Assembly (NCBI GenBank): GCA_003415625.1
Contig: PYIU01000011.1
Span: 1,749,001-1,813,000, forward strand
Direction of reading: 5' to 3'
Length of the DNA: 64,000 nt
Origin: Aquanectria penicillioides
Taxonomy: Eukaryota; Ascomycota; Sordariomycetes; Hypocreales; Nectriaceae
The first letter of the stretch is position 1. Each line of letters opens with the position of its first letter. The notes beneath the pieces were generated by a model. The model was given only the letters and a program-made list of their open reading frames with translations. It was not told the DNA's origin and made no database searches. Of the stretch, positions 20,944-33,686 are shown piece after piece. The translations under genes and the position numbers were made by a program.

Positions 20944-23112
20944 AGCAATCAGTTCTTTTTCAATCACTGTTGTCACCATTAGTTGATATCGGAGGTTTGA
21001 ACCATTCCGAGCACAGGAGGAGAATCAAACCAATTATTGTTACTAGTTCCTCTCGAATAGATGAGGTATGCCCTATTACAGAAACTCTCCTCTAGATCCT
21101 ACATGCACTGTAGGGAGCACAGCTACCAGACCGTGAGATCCTCACGGTATTTTGCCAACATGTGGCTCAAATTGGGCTCCCAGACTTACGAAGGTAGCCG
21201 AGGGTGAATGCAAGTTACCGCACTAAACCTTGAGTGGAATTAGTGACAAGGGGCTTTCCTGAGCAGTCTAGTCTGTTGGCCTTGCCCCTAGATGGACAAT
21301 ACTCTATGTATATTTACAGCTTGTTTCAGTCAAAAAATATGGTACAAGTCCATCGTAACGGTCAAAATCCTATTACTTGTTTATGGTTCTCAGGGTTCTT
21401 TTCTACTCGAGCGTTGACTCAATTTCTCATCGATCCCTTCATCTAAGTTGCTTATATTGTAATCCCCGGGTTCTGTTGGTCAAGCCCCTTCCTTGAGCTG
21501 CCTATGAGTCTCGATTTTCTTACAAAAAATCACGTGGAACATATCAATCTTAGTTCACACCGTGTTCGCGGCACCGGATTCCTCAGTGGGGTTCCGTCCC
21601 ACAATTATCGGGCACACAAATATCAAAACTTCTGGGACAATTCGTCCTGTGAACCGTGCAATGACTACCGGTGGTCTATGATGCAAAATTCATTTCTACC
21701 TGTCTCGTGATAAGACAATGAATCCCAGGCTAACCCCTATCAGGAACTGATCGCCATCGATGTATGCGAATGATGAATTGATAGATGGATTGGAAGGCCT
21801 CGCTGCGCCAGTTCACTTATACGAACTTGTGAGAAGTTCCAAAAATCCTATGAACCCCACAATGAGAATATTGATCCTTAGGATTCCTTCGCAATGTCTG
21901 ATTTTTCGCCCTCCAAAATAACGCCGATTTGCTGGGTGGCATCAACTGTCCACAGTAGAATAAGACAATCCAAACTTATCACATCTTTATCCAAGGAAAA
22001 ATCAAGATGAAACTCGCAATCCTCTTGGCTACCATTCCGGGGCTTGCTAAAGCTCAATTGCTGAAGATTGCAGTTCAAACCCGCAAGTATTCAACCGAAA
22101 TATCTAAACTGAAGCCTTTTGCTGACCATACGTAGAATAAGGGATGAGAAGGCCCATGCCTCATTGTTCAAGAAGCGCTAACGAGCCTTCGGAACCAACA
22201 AGGTCCCACACACGAGCTCACCTACGTATGGACTATATCTAATCCCAATATAATAATAGTTCATCTGCTAACAAAACCAATAACATCCAACAAGCTCTGA
22301 CATCCATTGTAAGTCCTCCTGGTCCCAAATTTCACTGATGTCATTGTTCACGTAACTGATGCTTGGCGAGGAAGCCTGTGTAAGTTCCTTGTTTGCGTGG
22401 AAAAGCAAATAATTCGTAGCAACAGCTTGTCCAATTCAGAATTTAGGATCGGTTTGGCTGTTCAATGACCCAATACGACTATATTAAAAAAGAAGGAGTG
22501 ATCGACCGGAAACGATAAGATTTCTCCTCGGCTGAGAACATGTTGCTGAAAATGAAGCTGAAATGTAGAACAACTATGGGGAACTGTAAATCGTGGCACG
22601 TTATGCGTCATCAGCGGTCCATGCGGGGCGAGCAGTTCCCTTGATGATTCAACCAGGAAAAGCTGTGGCTTAGTACCGGGAGTCCATCAAAGCCACTGTG
22701 CTTCCTTTGCTGATAGATGCGGTCGGTGCCCTCTTAAGGAGCTATGTCGTCCAGCTACAATCAGCCAGTTCAGAGACCACTGCGAGACAACTTTCGCAAG
22801 TAATCAGCATATAGTAAAAGTCTTGAGGCACAGCTTCAATTCGCGTGTATCCAGGGGGAAGATTACATTAAGATCTATCAGAAAGAAAACTAATGCCTAC
22901 GTTGATGGAAGTATTCCAGGGTCTAGTTATGTAGTCGGGTCGTGAAAGTTGGCCACACCAAACAATACTTTCCAATTCTCAGGGCATACGTGTGTGCACC
23001 ATCGGTATTATGAAACACCCAACTCAGAGACTGGCCATATTTTAGATAGACACAATATTATCACCGAATATGAACCGCTATGTGCATGGGACGTATCCCG
23101 GCGGCTTGCGGT
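20944..23112. other. Long intergenic region (2.2 kb)
   Basis: No gene, RNA or obvious transposon is visible. The sequence is AT-richer than the genes, and open frames are all below 100 codons and lack domains. The 3' ends of the F-box-like gene and the HET-ankyrin gene face each other here. Confidence 0.4.
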
Positions 23113-26100
23113 TTACTTATTAAACAGGGATCGGATAGCACGGCCAGCCTTTCTTAGTCCTCTGTCTTCCTTCTTTGCCATATCCTCCGACGAGCCCCAG
23201 TGTTTACGTCCATCTGCTCCTACCGCACTTGTATGAGCGGAATCTTCGGATTGATTTGAAACAAAGTCAAACAAGCGTTCTCTCCGGAAGCGTCGTGCCA
23301 GGTCGTCTCCAAGCTCTCCTCCAAAAGCTGAGCCGGCATCTTCATTCAAAGTTCCCCCAATCGTCGATACTTCATTAGCATAAAATTGGCCATCATCTTG
23401 GTCATCGTCGTCATCATCCCCGCCATTGTCCGGCTCACCACTCTGGATCCTTGCAGCGACATCTGGGCTGACCCATAGTTTCGGAGTATTTTCCTCGGAG
23501 CTGAGACAAACAAAATCCTTATTACCGCCTGCTTTCGCTGGGTCATCAATTGCAAACCAATAGTCTTCATTTACCTCCACATGCATCCATTTGAGAACCG
23601 CGCCAGAAGGTTCGAGCACAATTGTAAGTGCCGGACCCGCCCATTTTGGCTTGGGCCGAAGATGCTTCCAGATGAGCCGGGCGCATGATTCCTGGCCGTT
23701 TGTAATAGCCATGACCAGAGCGTGTATCCCGAATAAGTCAGAGTCCCGAGTTTCGACCCTAGCTCGGCTCTTGAGTAAAATTTGAAGGCATTTTCTATGC
23801 CCAAACGCGGCAGCAAAATGTGTGGGCAGGAGCCCCAAAGCACCAGCGGGCATGTTGAAATTCGCACGATGGTACCTCAACCTCTTTAGACTCTCGTTTT
23901 TGCCCCGAATACATGCCACGTGGACTGGGGTGAGGCCATCCAGATCAGCTAGATCAGGGTGGGCGCCTAAATCGAGCAAGTGCATGGTGACTAATCCCTC
24001 GTCATCGTCACAAGCCGCGTGCCACAAAGGCACTCTTCCTTTATTGTCCCTTCGGTCAAGATATGTAGAACTCGTGTTGAACGTATCCGCCTTCATCATG
24101 TTGGTAAGAAACTCCACCGCGAAGATATTGTCCATGGCCGCAGCTCGGTGCAGAGGAGACTCCCCAAGACTGTTGGTGACTGCCCCATTAAGCAAACTGT
24201 AGTTGGAACTGGTCCAAAACTTCGGGTTGACGGCATATGCCGCGATAAAATGCAACGGATAATCCTCGTTGTTTGTCGTTGCATGCAGGTATTCCATCTG
24301 AGCGGCGACAGGTATCGTTTGAGTGTCCTCATCCCTGTGAGCATTGTACAGGTAATCAAGAAGGCAGTTGATAACATCTCCGTCTTCAAGAAGCATGCCA
24401 AGATGGAGTGCCGTGATGTGCTTTTCGGTCTTGCTGACTACCTCAAGACCAGAGCCGAGGAGTGTTCGAAGAATATCCACATTGCCGCCGACAACAGCCC
24501 AGTGAACAGGGCGGAACTGGAGAAAGGAGTCGATTCTACCTTCAAGGATGCGCGAGGCATCGAGGTAACTTCGAGATTCGGATTCGTCCCCTCCATAAAG
24601 AATTTCTACAGCCCTGCGCGTCTCCAAGTCGGCCACGGGCAACGCGTTTAAACAGTAGTCTTTTACAGAACCCAGAGGCCCGGAACCATCTCGCCTTCTG
24701 ACACGGACCTTTGAGCCAAGCGGCACTCGAGGAAATACACTAATTTCGATTGAATCAGTAATAGTGAATTCCGCCATCAATGTAGCCGCGTCCGCTTTAT
24801 ACATTTTCCAGAGCTCGTCTGCAGCAGATGTTGCGAGGTGCAAGGGAGGAGGCAATATTTGTTCAAGGTCGTACGTGCTCAACTCTTCTTCTGGTAAAGA
24901 AGACAGGGGAACAATTTCGCCATACTCTGTTCTATTGATGTGAAGCTCATGGTCAGTCTTGCGACGGGGGGTTTTGGACAAGACATGCAAGGTAATGTCC
25001 ACTCCTCTTTTCCGATTGCGCTCAGTCACATGAACCCAAGCTGGCAAGTCGACGCCGTGGATGTCGTCAGTCGAGAGCGCATGGTAGTTGACTTTTCCAG
25101 ACTTTGCCTCTCGCATCGCCCACTCGAATGCGCTCTCGGGCGTAAGAAAGGAGTCACGATTGATGACCTGGCACCAGCTGCGACACAGGCGCGTGCTTGG
25201 AGCATACATGCCGACTGCCACATCCAATGTGAATTTCTCGCCGCCGTCACTGAGTTCAACTCGAAAGATGCCGCAGGGGAGCTTGAATGTCATATCCCGT
25301 GTTTGGAACGCCTGAGACCTTTCGTTCCAGCCTTGTTTAGGCCATGCATCTGTGATTTTCCAATCACCGGTGATTTGATGATTTATGAGGTCCTTCGGAA
25401 GTTGGAGCTGGGTGCTGTTTTTGGCGGACAGGACTCGAATTATTCGAATATCCGATGATGGATCCTGTTTTACAAAGACACGTTCGTCGGTGCCGCCCTC
25501 TAGGAGACTGACATTGGGAGGGATAAAGTGCCTGAGGTCAGGCCGAACACGAGCGAATTGATCGCCCATGCCCCAGATTCTCTTCAGGTAGATGACGGGG
25601 GATTCTCTTTGGCCGTCTCGAATCTTCTCACAGTTTAGGACAACACGGAAATCGGCTTCGGCGGCGATTGGACCATCTTCACAAGGAAGAAGGAGAAAAT
25701 CAACACCAAGACCCTTGCTGGTTACCGCAGGTGGACTGCCGCTCAGGGTCAAGGGCATTGTCATTTCAATGTCGCTGTCGTCCCAAAACTTGTCTGGTGA
25801 ATCGGCCAAGAGCCCGCTGTACCCGTTTGAGACTCCAGTTTGCCATGTCGCGACCGGCTGATCCGTGTCTGACGATTCCGAATGCCAAGCGAAGAGAGAT
25901 TGGTCTTCCTCTCGACTGAGGATAGCCTCCTGTAGCCTGATGAATGACCGCTTTCCCTCGCCGTACAGAAGCGGGATGTTGACGTCGAAAATACCCAGGA
26001 GACAATACGCAATGTCCTCGACTCGTGTAGTTTGACGATCAGCTGCCCAATGCATCCGGGAGGCAATGCTGACATCCTGGGGGCTCATTTCGCCTGTGAG

Positions 26101-26673
26101 GACGTCCAATTGCACGCCGGTGATCTCATTCAGTAGCCTGGTAAAGGCAATGTCTCCGTTTCTAGAGCCCAGATAGCTCCAGTCGCTTGCAAAAAACTCA
26201 ACCTGCCGAGACGCAATGAGTTCCTGGAGGGTCCATCCACGGGTGAACCAACGGCTCTGTCGAAACGTCGAGTTTGCCGCATACGGATCCTCGGTGCCGG
26301 CAGGCTTCACATCAGCGAGATAGGCGTAGCATACATCGGCTTCGGCGTACCACAGGTACATGGAGTTGATAGCTTCGGACAGCTCTGCGCTGCTCGTCTT
26401 GTCGATGCAGCACGTGTCGACCCAGATGTGGTCGTAGCGGTTGCGGCGAGCGAGCTCAGTGCTCTGGAGGATTTTGTTGATGCCCTTCCGTTTGCTGCCT
26501 CCCACGGCCGTCTTCTGCATATCAGCCCATGGTGCTCCGTCGGCGTCGGCGCCGTGCAGGTCGTGAAGCAGAATCTCCTCGTCCGACCAAGTGTGCGACA
26601 GAATGGCATACGTGGGGATGTCGACGCCGTACACCTCGACGACTTGGACTTTGTGAGTGCTGAGAAGCCTCAT
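23113..26673 (-). CDS. HET-domain protein with ankyrin repeats
   Basis: An intronless frame. The preferred start at 26673 (MRLLSTHKVQVVEVYG) matches the usual MRLLNT opening of this family and gives 1186 residues; an ATG nine codons upstream (26700) is also open. The HET domain covers the first 250 residues: YAILSHTWSDEE, HIWVDTCCIDKTSSAELSEA, MYLWYAEADVCYAYL, RGWTLQELIAS and LLGIFDVNIPLLYGEG. A middle region without known domain follows. Ankyrin-like repeats occupy roughly residues 730-1020 (FRPVHWAVVGGNVDILRTLL, ESPLHRAAAMDN, GLTPVHVACIRGKNES, LPTHFAAAFGHRKCLQILL). A seven-residue acidic run interrupted by Gln lies near residue 1090. This is the common fungal HET-ankyrin architecture associated with vegetative incompatibility. 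The gene appears intact. Confidence 0.9.
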   Translation of the reverse strand: MRLLSTHKVQVVEVYGVDIPTYAILSHTWSDEEILLHDLHGADADGAPWADMQKTAVGGSKRKGINKILQSTELARRNRYDHIWVDTCCIDKTSSAELSEAINSMYLWYAEADVCYAYLADVKPAGTEDPYAANSTFRQSRWFTRGWTLQELIASRQVEFFASDWSYLGSRNGDIAFTRLLNEITGVQLDVLTGEMSPQDVSIASRMHWAADRQTTRVEDIAYCLLGIFDVNIPLLYGEGKRSFIRLQEAILSREEDQSLFAWHSESSDTDQPVATWQTGVSNGYSGLLADSPDKFWDDSDIEMTMPLTLSGSPPAVTSKGLGVDFLLLPCEDGPIAAEADFRVVLNCEKIRDGQRESPVIYLKRIWGMGDQFARVRPDLRHFIPPNVSLLEGGTDERVFVKQDPSSDIRIIRVLSAKNSTQLQLPKDLINHQITGDWKITDAWPKQGWNERSQAFQTRDMTFKLPCGIFRVELSDGGEKFTLDVAVGMYAPSTRLCRSWCQVINRDSFLTPESAFEWAMREAKSGKVNYHALSTDDIHGVDLPAWVHVTERNRKRGVDITLHVLSKTPRRKTDHELHINRTEYGEIVPLSSLPEEELSTYDLEQILPPPLHLATSAADELWKMYKADAATLMAEFTITDSIEISVFPRVPLGSKVRVRRRDGSGPLGSVKDYCLNALPVADLETRRAVEILYGGDESESRSYLDASRILEGRIDSFLQFRPVHWAVVGGNVDILRTLLGSGLEVVSKTEKHITALHLGMLLEDGDVINCLLDYLYNAHRDEDTQTIPVAAQMEYLHATTNNEDYPLHFIAAYAVNPKFWTSSNYSLLNGAVTNSLGESPLHRAAAMDNIFAVEFLTNMMKADTFNTSSTYLDRRDNKGRVPLWHAACDDDEGLVTMHLLDLGAHPDLADLDGLTPVHVACIRGKNESLKRLRYHRANFNMPAGALGLLPTHFAAAFGHRKCLQILLKSRARVETRDSDLFGIHALVMAITNGQESCARLIWKHLRPKPKWAGPALTIVLEPSGAVLKWMHVEVNEDYWFAIDDPAKAGGNKDFVCLSSEENTPKLWVSPDVAARIQSGEPDNGGDDDDDDQDDGQFYANEVSTIGGTLNEDAGSAFGGELGDDLARRFRRERLFDFVSNQSEDSAHTSAVGADGRKHWGSSEDMAKKEDRGLRKAGRAIRSLFNK

Positions 26674-28963
26674 TATCCAGGTTTCACACAGCAGATTCAC
26701 CGCATCTGCATTCAGGCTTGAGAAACGTTGCTGAGCTGAAGTTCGGCTGCGGGCGGATTCTTAAGATGCTTACTCCTCGCTGCCGCAAGGCGTTTTAGTG
26801 TGGCGCAGCAGTTCAGCGCCCGCCACATGCCCAAAACGGTTTACTGGCTCGTTGAACCCGGATTTTCCAGGCGATGTGAAAGTCTAGAATTCCCTTGTCA
26901 AACTCATATGGAGTGCATGTTGGTCATCATTATGGTAACTGTGTTTATCCCGCGTTTCTTGTGCTTGAAAGGCTCATAATCGCTCTAGCTTCGATACGAC
27001 ATGGAAACGCTCTCAAATCTCAGCCAATCAACAACCGATCTATACATGACGCCGACGCTATATCATCCTTGGCGATTGAATACTCATCTGAAATAGCTCT
27101 GAAGATTTATTAGTTTAACCTGGTACAGTTCTACTTGCCCATGACAGAACACGGGGTTATTCGCCTGCCTTGACAATTTCCTTGCTATTAAAGTTGGAGC
27201 CGGAGTTTGGAGAATAGCCGCGGGTGTATGTCATCTATTGTATAGCACGAAAATCAGCTACTTGTACCCAGCTTTAGCAGTTGAATATACATGTAGTATT
27301 CCCGTTGTAACTAATCGCGACATTCTGGTTGACAAAGAGCACTTTCTCTCCTGTGGTGATGTTCTGAGGGACAGGCCAAAGAGCGTTGACGGGGGCGAGG
27401 GCTACAGCCGCCTCACCTAATAAAGACTTGGACCACATGTTACACGATAAGACGCACAAGACCTAGATGCGCTGGATATCAAGGAGCGAGGAGATAGGTT
27501 AGCATCAAGAAAGGAGTGATATTGTGGCTCTATAACGCCCCCGACATTTGCAATATCAAATCGAACAGAGTATCCAAAGCATGATGACTAGAGTGAAATT
27601 AGACGTTAGCTGTTTTGTAACACTCCCGGACCAAGGCTGACGGCTATTTCTGGTCGCCTCACGAGCTGGAGGATTCATGAGAGGAAATTTCATGCAAAGG
27701 CCAGAGTTGCCGCAGCAGTTTGATGGATCTAATTGTGGGATCTAGAACAGCTGCGTTAAACAGCGCAGCCTTTGAACAGCCTCACCCACTATGTCCGTGC
27801 CTCAGCCTAAGCTGGCTCGAGCAACACGTCATGCGATACCGCTGACAGTACGCGTACATACAAACTAGCAAGACTCCATTCACTGCCAAACTGGGCGCAC
27901 GTTTATGGGGCCTTGTGCCACGCTTCGAAATTAACTAGAGGACTACGGGTACGCGGGCCAAAATGGGGCACAATCGCCATCGCAGAGCTTCCCAGATCTG
28001 GTTGGTATGACACGGTTGTTCGGCAGTGGCCCCTGAGTCTGCCGGCTCAGTTTGATAAAAATGACTTTATTCTTCGTGTTCCACACTCCCCGCCTGTCGC
28101 AGATCAGCTTCCTACTTTGGTGTCTCCACACAAATGACCTCGAGGATCGGTCACGGTGTGGAGAGGTCAACCTCACGAGATGAAAAATGCGAGGCTCTAG
28201 CGTTCCTAGAAAGCTGAATGCGGTGTTCGGCATCTTTGTGGTCGTGGTTGTAACAATACCTTGCATGATCATGAATCTGGGTCATCTCCGTTTTACTCGC
28301 AGATTTTGTGCCGCTGACATGGATGGCCGTTTGGGCCTGCATAGCGGCCGCCACGTATCTAAGATACATCCTTAGTCGCGGCACAAATTCCATAGTTGAC
28401 AAAGGCTCTGCAGGTCATGTTCCTTCTCCGGCTCCTCGACCCCCCCATCCGGCGCTTGCGCAGCACATATCGGTCACACTGCATCCTATCCCTGGTATTC
28501 AGCCAGAGTAGATGGTTTCCCTGCTCTATCAGGAAGCTAGCGAACGAGGCTCCATAATGTTCAACTTCAACTACTATCGCAAACGCCATCACCGCTTTTG
28601 TGATGCACGCCGCCCCTGTATCTTGAAGAAAACGCGTTGGTGGATACCATGCTCTCAGCTAAGCTAAACGGCAAAACGCAAGAAACTGCGACAGGTCTAA
28701 GACAAAGAAGACCAGATATAGAAAAGGAGACTGTAAATTTGCAGTATCAAAACGACACCACTCCGGTGCACATAAGCTCTCCTTCTAGTACCCCATAGCT
28801 TCCCATTATTGACCTAACTCGTCGTTTGAAATAAACCACATCTCTCAAATATCAAGTCTAAGGCGTTCAACTACGAACCACGAACCACGACACATCGCAA
28901 TACGATCGTTTCTATAGGCAGCGAAATTTGCCTACTGGCGTGGATGTATCTGATAGATGCCCC
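26674..28963. other. Long intergenic region (2.3 kb)
   Basis: No supported gene. The first part contains the 5' leader of the HET-ankyrin gene. The segment 28420-28460 is a short C-rich patch. All open frames are under 110 codons, overlap on both strands and show no domain or codon bias. Confidence 0.4.
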
Positions 28964-31085
28964 TTACATGTTCCTGTGCATGTTGGATCCTGGTTCATGA
29001 GTTGGCTGCATGGGCTGATAGTTTCCAAGGTTTGCCTGGTTTTGACCGTAGCTGGGGGTATCAATTGGGGACAGGGCAGCTTCGCCAGCGGGGGCACGTT
29101 GAATCCATTGATTGTCTCCGGCTGGCATCTCGCTGGGAGGCGCAAATCCATGGTAAGGGTCCGAAGCCAATTCCACAGGCATAATGGGATCGGCGTAGGT
29201 CTGGGCAGGAGGAACAGCAGGGGGAGGCGTCGTATGGAAAGGGGGAGGGCTCGTAGTGGCGTGGGACGAGTCGGGGCTCCAAGCTGGAGAGGTGGCGGAC
29301 TGTGGATAGTAGCCGTATGCCTGATCCTTCACCGGCAACGGAGGCTGTTGTTGAGATGGATCCTGCGACGGATCATGCTGCTGAGTAGTTTGCAGCGGGA
29401 CAGTGGAATCTTTCTCGCTGGTAGCGTTTCGTCGTCGAAGGAAGAACCAAATACCAGTGGCGATGAGAGCAAGTCCTGCCACACCACCAATAACCGCACC
29501 TGCAATAGTACCTCCAGAAACCTTGCTGCCCGAGTCGCCCGTGGAGGTCGAAGTAGCGGCAGAGGTCGAACTACCAACGGATCGAGTAGCGGTTCTAACA
29601 GAGACCGAAGCTGTTCGGGTCATGAGAACTTTGAGATCGGAGTTGTCCCAACCAGCTGATGGTGTCGTTTTCGTTGCTCCGCCAGTAGTTGCACCTCCCA
29701 CCACTGAGACAACCTCCGTTGGCAACACATATTTTGTCTTTGTCGGGTCCCAGAGCGCCCAGAATGACTTGTCAGTGTTCTGTTTGCCCATGTCGAGGTT
29801 GTGCAAGCCCCATTGGGCCGAGGTATCGCAGTCGTTGGTCTTCGGGAAGAATCCACCATGAATAATCATCTGAGCTTCGTTAATCACATTGCAGCTTTCG
29901 CTGTGATGCGGATAGTCGCCTGTGGAGTTGTCTGCGGGATAGATCTTGATCCAGGTGAAAGTGGGGATTGAGAGGACGTAGGCTTCGTCGAAACCAGCGC
30001 TGCCATTCTTCTCGCCAAGACCACCATAGAGATAACTACAAGTTTCCATTAGTAGATAGTTTCTTCCAAGATAAGAATGTTCAACACTGACATATTGTAG
30101 GAGGATTGGTCATCGGGCCACGAAACTCCAGCACAGAAACGGCGTCGCGATGCCGGAATGTCACCAGTAGCGTTCTGGGTGTAACTCTTCCCGCTAAGAA
30201 TATCGTAGATAATGATTTCGTCCATGGGCTGGCCTTCCCATGTTCCGTTGGCTTGGCCGCGGATTCCGCCAAAATAGATAATCATGCCTCCGTCGCTGGC
30301 AGGGATGTACAGCATAACACCTTCAGCTCGGCCGACATCGTCAGGGCCAGTGTTGTTGCTCCAGCTATTCGAATCCATATCATACACCAACATGTAGGAA
30401 GTCGGAATTGAGTAGCCGGTCCAGTCGGGGTTGGTGTCGCTGTTCATCCATCCCCCGTAGTAGTAACCCTCTCCGCGGCTCGGAATAGAGAGGCCGGCGC
30501 CATAGCTAAGTCGCGCAATATCGACGGATTTCGGGGAGCCGTAGTCATCCCAGTAGTTGTTGATAACATCATAGGCATACAGACTAAAGTCCCATGGGGT
30601 CTCTTCGTAGAATTCGCCTCCGTAGAGATAGATGCGCTTGTTGACAGTGTCAGGCCAGAGGATGCCGCCGTTGACATTGGGGATGCTGGAGTTTTTACTC
30701 AGGTTGGCATATGGCTGGGGCATTCCCGACGATGCGGAAGACGAGAGATCATGGTAAATCAAATACGAGTCTGAGAGTGATGTAGCTTAGCCTAGGTGAT
30801 CCTTCATGAAGCTTCACAGTCCGCGACGCGCACAAAGCGCGGCTTCGAGTATGCGAATGGTTTGAATTTATTGGACGTACTAGTAATGTTCTCATGAGTT
30901 TTATCATTGCTGTAGGTCATCAATCCGCCGTCAATGTAAAGTTTGTCATCAATAACGGCAGACTGGTGGCCCCATCGGCGACAAAAGTCGTTGATGGGGT
31001 CACGCTGCTGGGCTGTAAGCTGAGCAAAGGTAGCCAGCAAGACGAGTGTCGCCCGTAGACTGGGGTGTGACAAAGCGGACCACAT
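28964..31085 (-). CDS. Kelch-repeat single-pass membrane protein
   Basis: Three exons (31085-30881, 30770-30092, 30035-28964) join in phase to 651 residues. Introns are 110 and 56 bp with GCTAAGC and CTACTAATG branches. The N-terminus is a signal peptide (ALSHPSLRATLVLLATFAQLTA). The ectodomain has kelch blades marked by glycine pairs and tyrosines (KLYIDGGLMTYS, KRIYLYGGEFYEETPW, GYYYGGWMNS, GGMIIYFGGIRG, CSYLYGGLGEKNG, QMIIHGGFFPK). A Ser/Thr-rich stalk precedes one transmembrane helix (GAVIGGVAGLALIATGIWFF) and a basic RRR stop. The cytosolic tail is rich in Pro, Gln and Ser (DPSQDPSQQQPP, SPPPFHTTPPPAVPP). Such fungal proteins are surface-exposed and mostly uncharacterised. A role in sensing or wall organisation is a guess. 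The gene is intact. Confidence 0.85.
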
Positions 31086-33686
31086 TTTTTACTACGCTTC
31101 TCACCGCAACGCGGGACGAGAAAAAGCGTTTCTCCAAGTGGCGGGCCAGAGTAGAGGCCCCTACTCGTAGACGGCGAACTGCTAGTGTCGAATAGCCAAA
31201 AGATTGGACGCGAGGAAAACCAACGTCTCGGGGACAGGAATGAATGGGCTCGCAAAAGGGGCGAGAAAGACGAAGAAAACGGCCCCCAGGTCGCTGAGGT
31301 ATTATACTACCGGTGGCCGCGAGAACCGAACAGAGCAACCATGGGCTTGGATCAGGCTCGAACATGGATAGATCCACCTGAGATCCCTGAAACTCCTGTC
31401 AAGAGCACGAGAGGTTGATGAAATGGCGGGGCAGAATCTGGGGGCCAGAAGTGACTTGGCCAATGATGTCCAGTCGCCTGGCCAATGTTTTCCTCATTTC
31501 CTTGCAATATGCGGCCTGACCGACGGTATCATTTGGACGAGATACAGAGTGTGGAAAGTTGTGCGAGAGGCTCGTTAGCCCGTTCTGGGCATCTCCCTCT
31601 CCAGCACAGATGCCGTCGTGAGAGCGTCAAATGCAGTCGCATGTCGAACACCAGCAGCCCGCGGCGAACACCTGGATGCCAAGAACCGTACAGGGCCAGC
31701 AGCTATCCCACCGCAGAAAGTGATTCGTCCAGGAATGCTCCGTAAAGAGTGTCTATCGGTGACACGTACGGATACCCGACCCGAGGTGCACACGACGCAG
31801 CAACGCCACACTCTGGGACTCAATCACAGAATCCTTCGCATCCACCGTCTCGAAGCATTGGTTCGCCGCAAGGCGTCCTCCTCCCATGCTTCTACTGCCC
31901 GCACTTGCGCCAAAACGAAATAGCACGCAGCAGGGGACAGCATGCGGCTATCCTGGCCCCTAGAGACCCACCCATAGGGATGAATATGAATCCACGCGCC
32001 GTGCTGACTGCTTACGGTGTGGGATTAGTATTGTACGCGCGTAATAGAAAGACATGGCTAATGACAGCGAAAAACGTGGTTCAAACCTCAAACCGTTGGT
32101 GTTTTCGAGATGCCAGAGTCTCACAGCGGGGGCACTGCTTTCGAGAGCGTGCCGTCCGAAACAGCAAACCAGCCGTGAAGCGCAAGCTTTTTAGCTAGCA
32201 TTTGCCAAGCACCATTTGATGCTTATACTCCAAGGCAAAATACAAAATAGTGTGGAACACAGGGGACAGGCCATCCCAGGCCCCATCCCCCCTTGTGCCT
32301 GTGCTGTGCCTGTGCGGCCGCCATCGCAGGCAATCCCTGGAGGCCTGGACGTATGCAGACGACACCCCATGGCAGCTCCATTGGCGCTTCCAGACCGTCC
32401 ACGCCTTGTTGATGGCTGCAAACATGAGGTGAAGACAGCATGGGCCTTGCATGGTCTGTGTGAGATAGTGATGGACGGGAGGGAGGAAGGAGAAGAAAAA
32501 AAAAAAGAGAAAAATTCCGATATGCCAAGCAGCTGCTTCAGATTTATTCCTGACTTCATTCAGCCTTGTGTCATTAAACCGAACATCGTACTACACCCAA
32601 TCAGATCCCGAGGTAACCATCGAGCACGACGGTAGGATCCTTCAATCAAAGGAGCCGCGTCGAACCTGCATCCAGCAGGTTGCGTGCGTCAGGGCGCAAA
32701 TCCACAGCAGGTCCGTTGCCTCTCGAATTCGTTCCTTGCAGAAGTGCGCCCCGGGGGGTTTCAATCGTGGACGCCACCTGTCCGTAGAGCTCCGTGAACT
32801 CCGTTGTGGTGTTGTCACAGCGCCAACCGACACGCGTCTGGCCCTTCTCAGATTCCCAGGCTCCCAGACGAGCCAAAGGTCGCCTTTTTCCGAACATAGA
32901 GTGAAAGAATGGTTGGATTTTGGCCGTCAGGGTTGGTTTGGGGGCCAAAACCCTCTAATCTGTAGGGTAACTTGGTAATTTGTGAATCCAGACGTGGTGT
33001 CAGGGCTGAGCGAGTGGTGATGGCTCACGAATCGGGTGAGCTAGCAACGGCCAGACAAAGACTTGGCAGTTGACCAGCAACGCTTAACCGAAATCCATGC
33101 CGTATAAGGAGGGTGCGACATTCGCTTGATTTCACTTTCTTGGCTTGTGATGGTTGTAGAACTGTGTGTAATTGCTAAAATGGAACAAGCATGATGCGAT
33201 CTACTCCTCGGCTAACGCACAACCCAAGCCGGGCACGGGTTGTGATAGGTGGATAATGAAAATAACAGTCAATTCCACCGTCAACCCTGCCAAGTTCAGC
33301 GGTGGTTGGATTCATTAATGATTTATGAATCTGATCTGCATACCACGCATCTCCTAAATAGTCTTGAATCTGGATTATTTTAGTGCGGCTCGTGGTGTGG
33401 TTGTGTTGCTGGTGTACCTACCCTAAAGCTGTATGGTAGTGGCTTTTGATCCATCATGTCTTGTCGCACGAAATGCAGTCATTTTTGCTCAACAGATTCA
33501 TTGTTGAGAAATTCTCATCATGTGTCCACTGGGATCATTACTGGCGAAATTCTAAAACGAACACGTGATATAATACCAGCTGCTGTCAGCATCTGACGAA
33601 ACCAGCGAGCAGGGCACTTCAAGTATCAACTAACTGTATGAGCTTGACTTGTCAGAGACCCATAACACATTGAATCCCCACACACC
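31086..33686. other. Long intergenic region (2.6 kb)
   Basis: No gene could be supported. Both strands contain overlapping short open frames, for example around 32190-32635, without domains. A purine-rich run GGAGGAAGGAGAAG followed by ten A residues lies at 32481-32504. This probably includes the promoter of the kelch gene and that of the paraoxonase-like gene. Confidence 0.4.
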
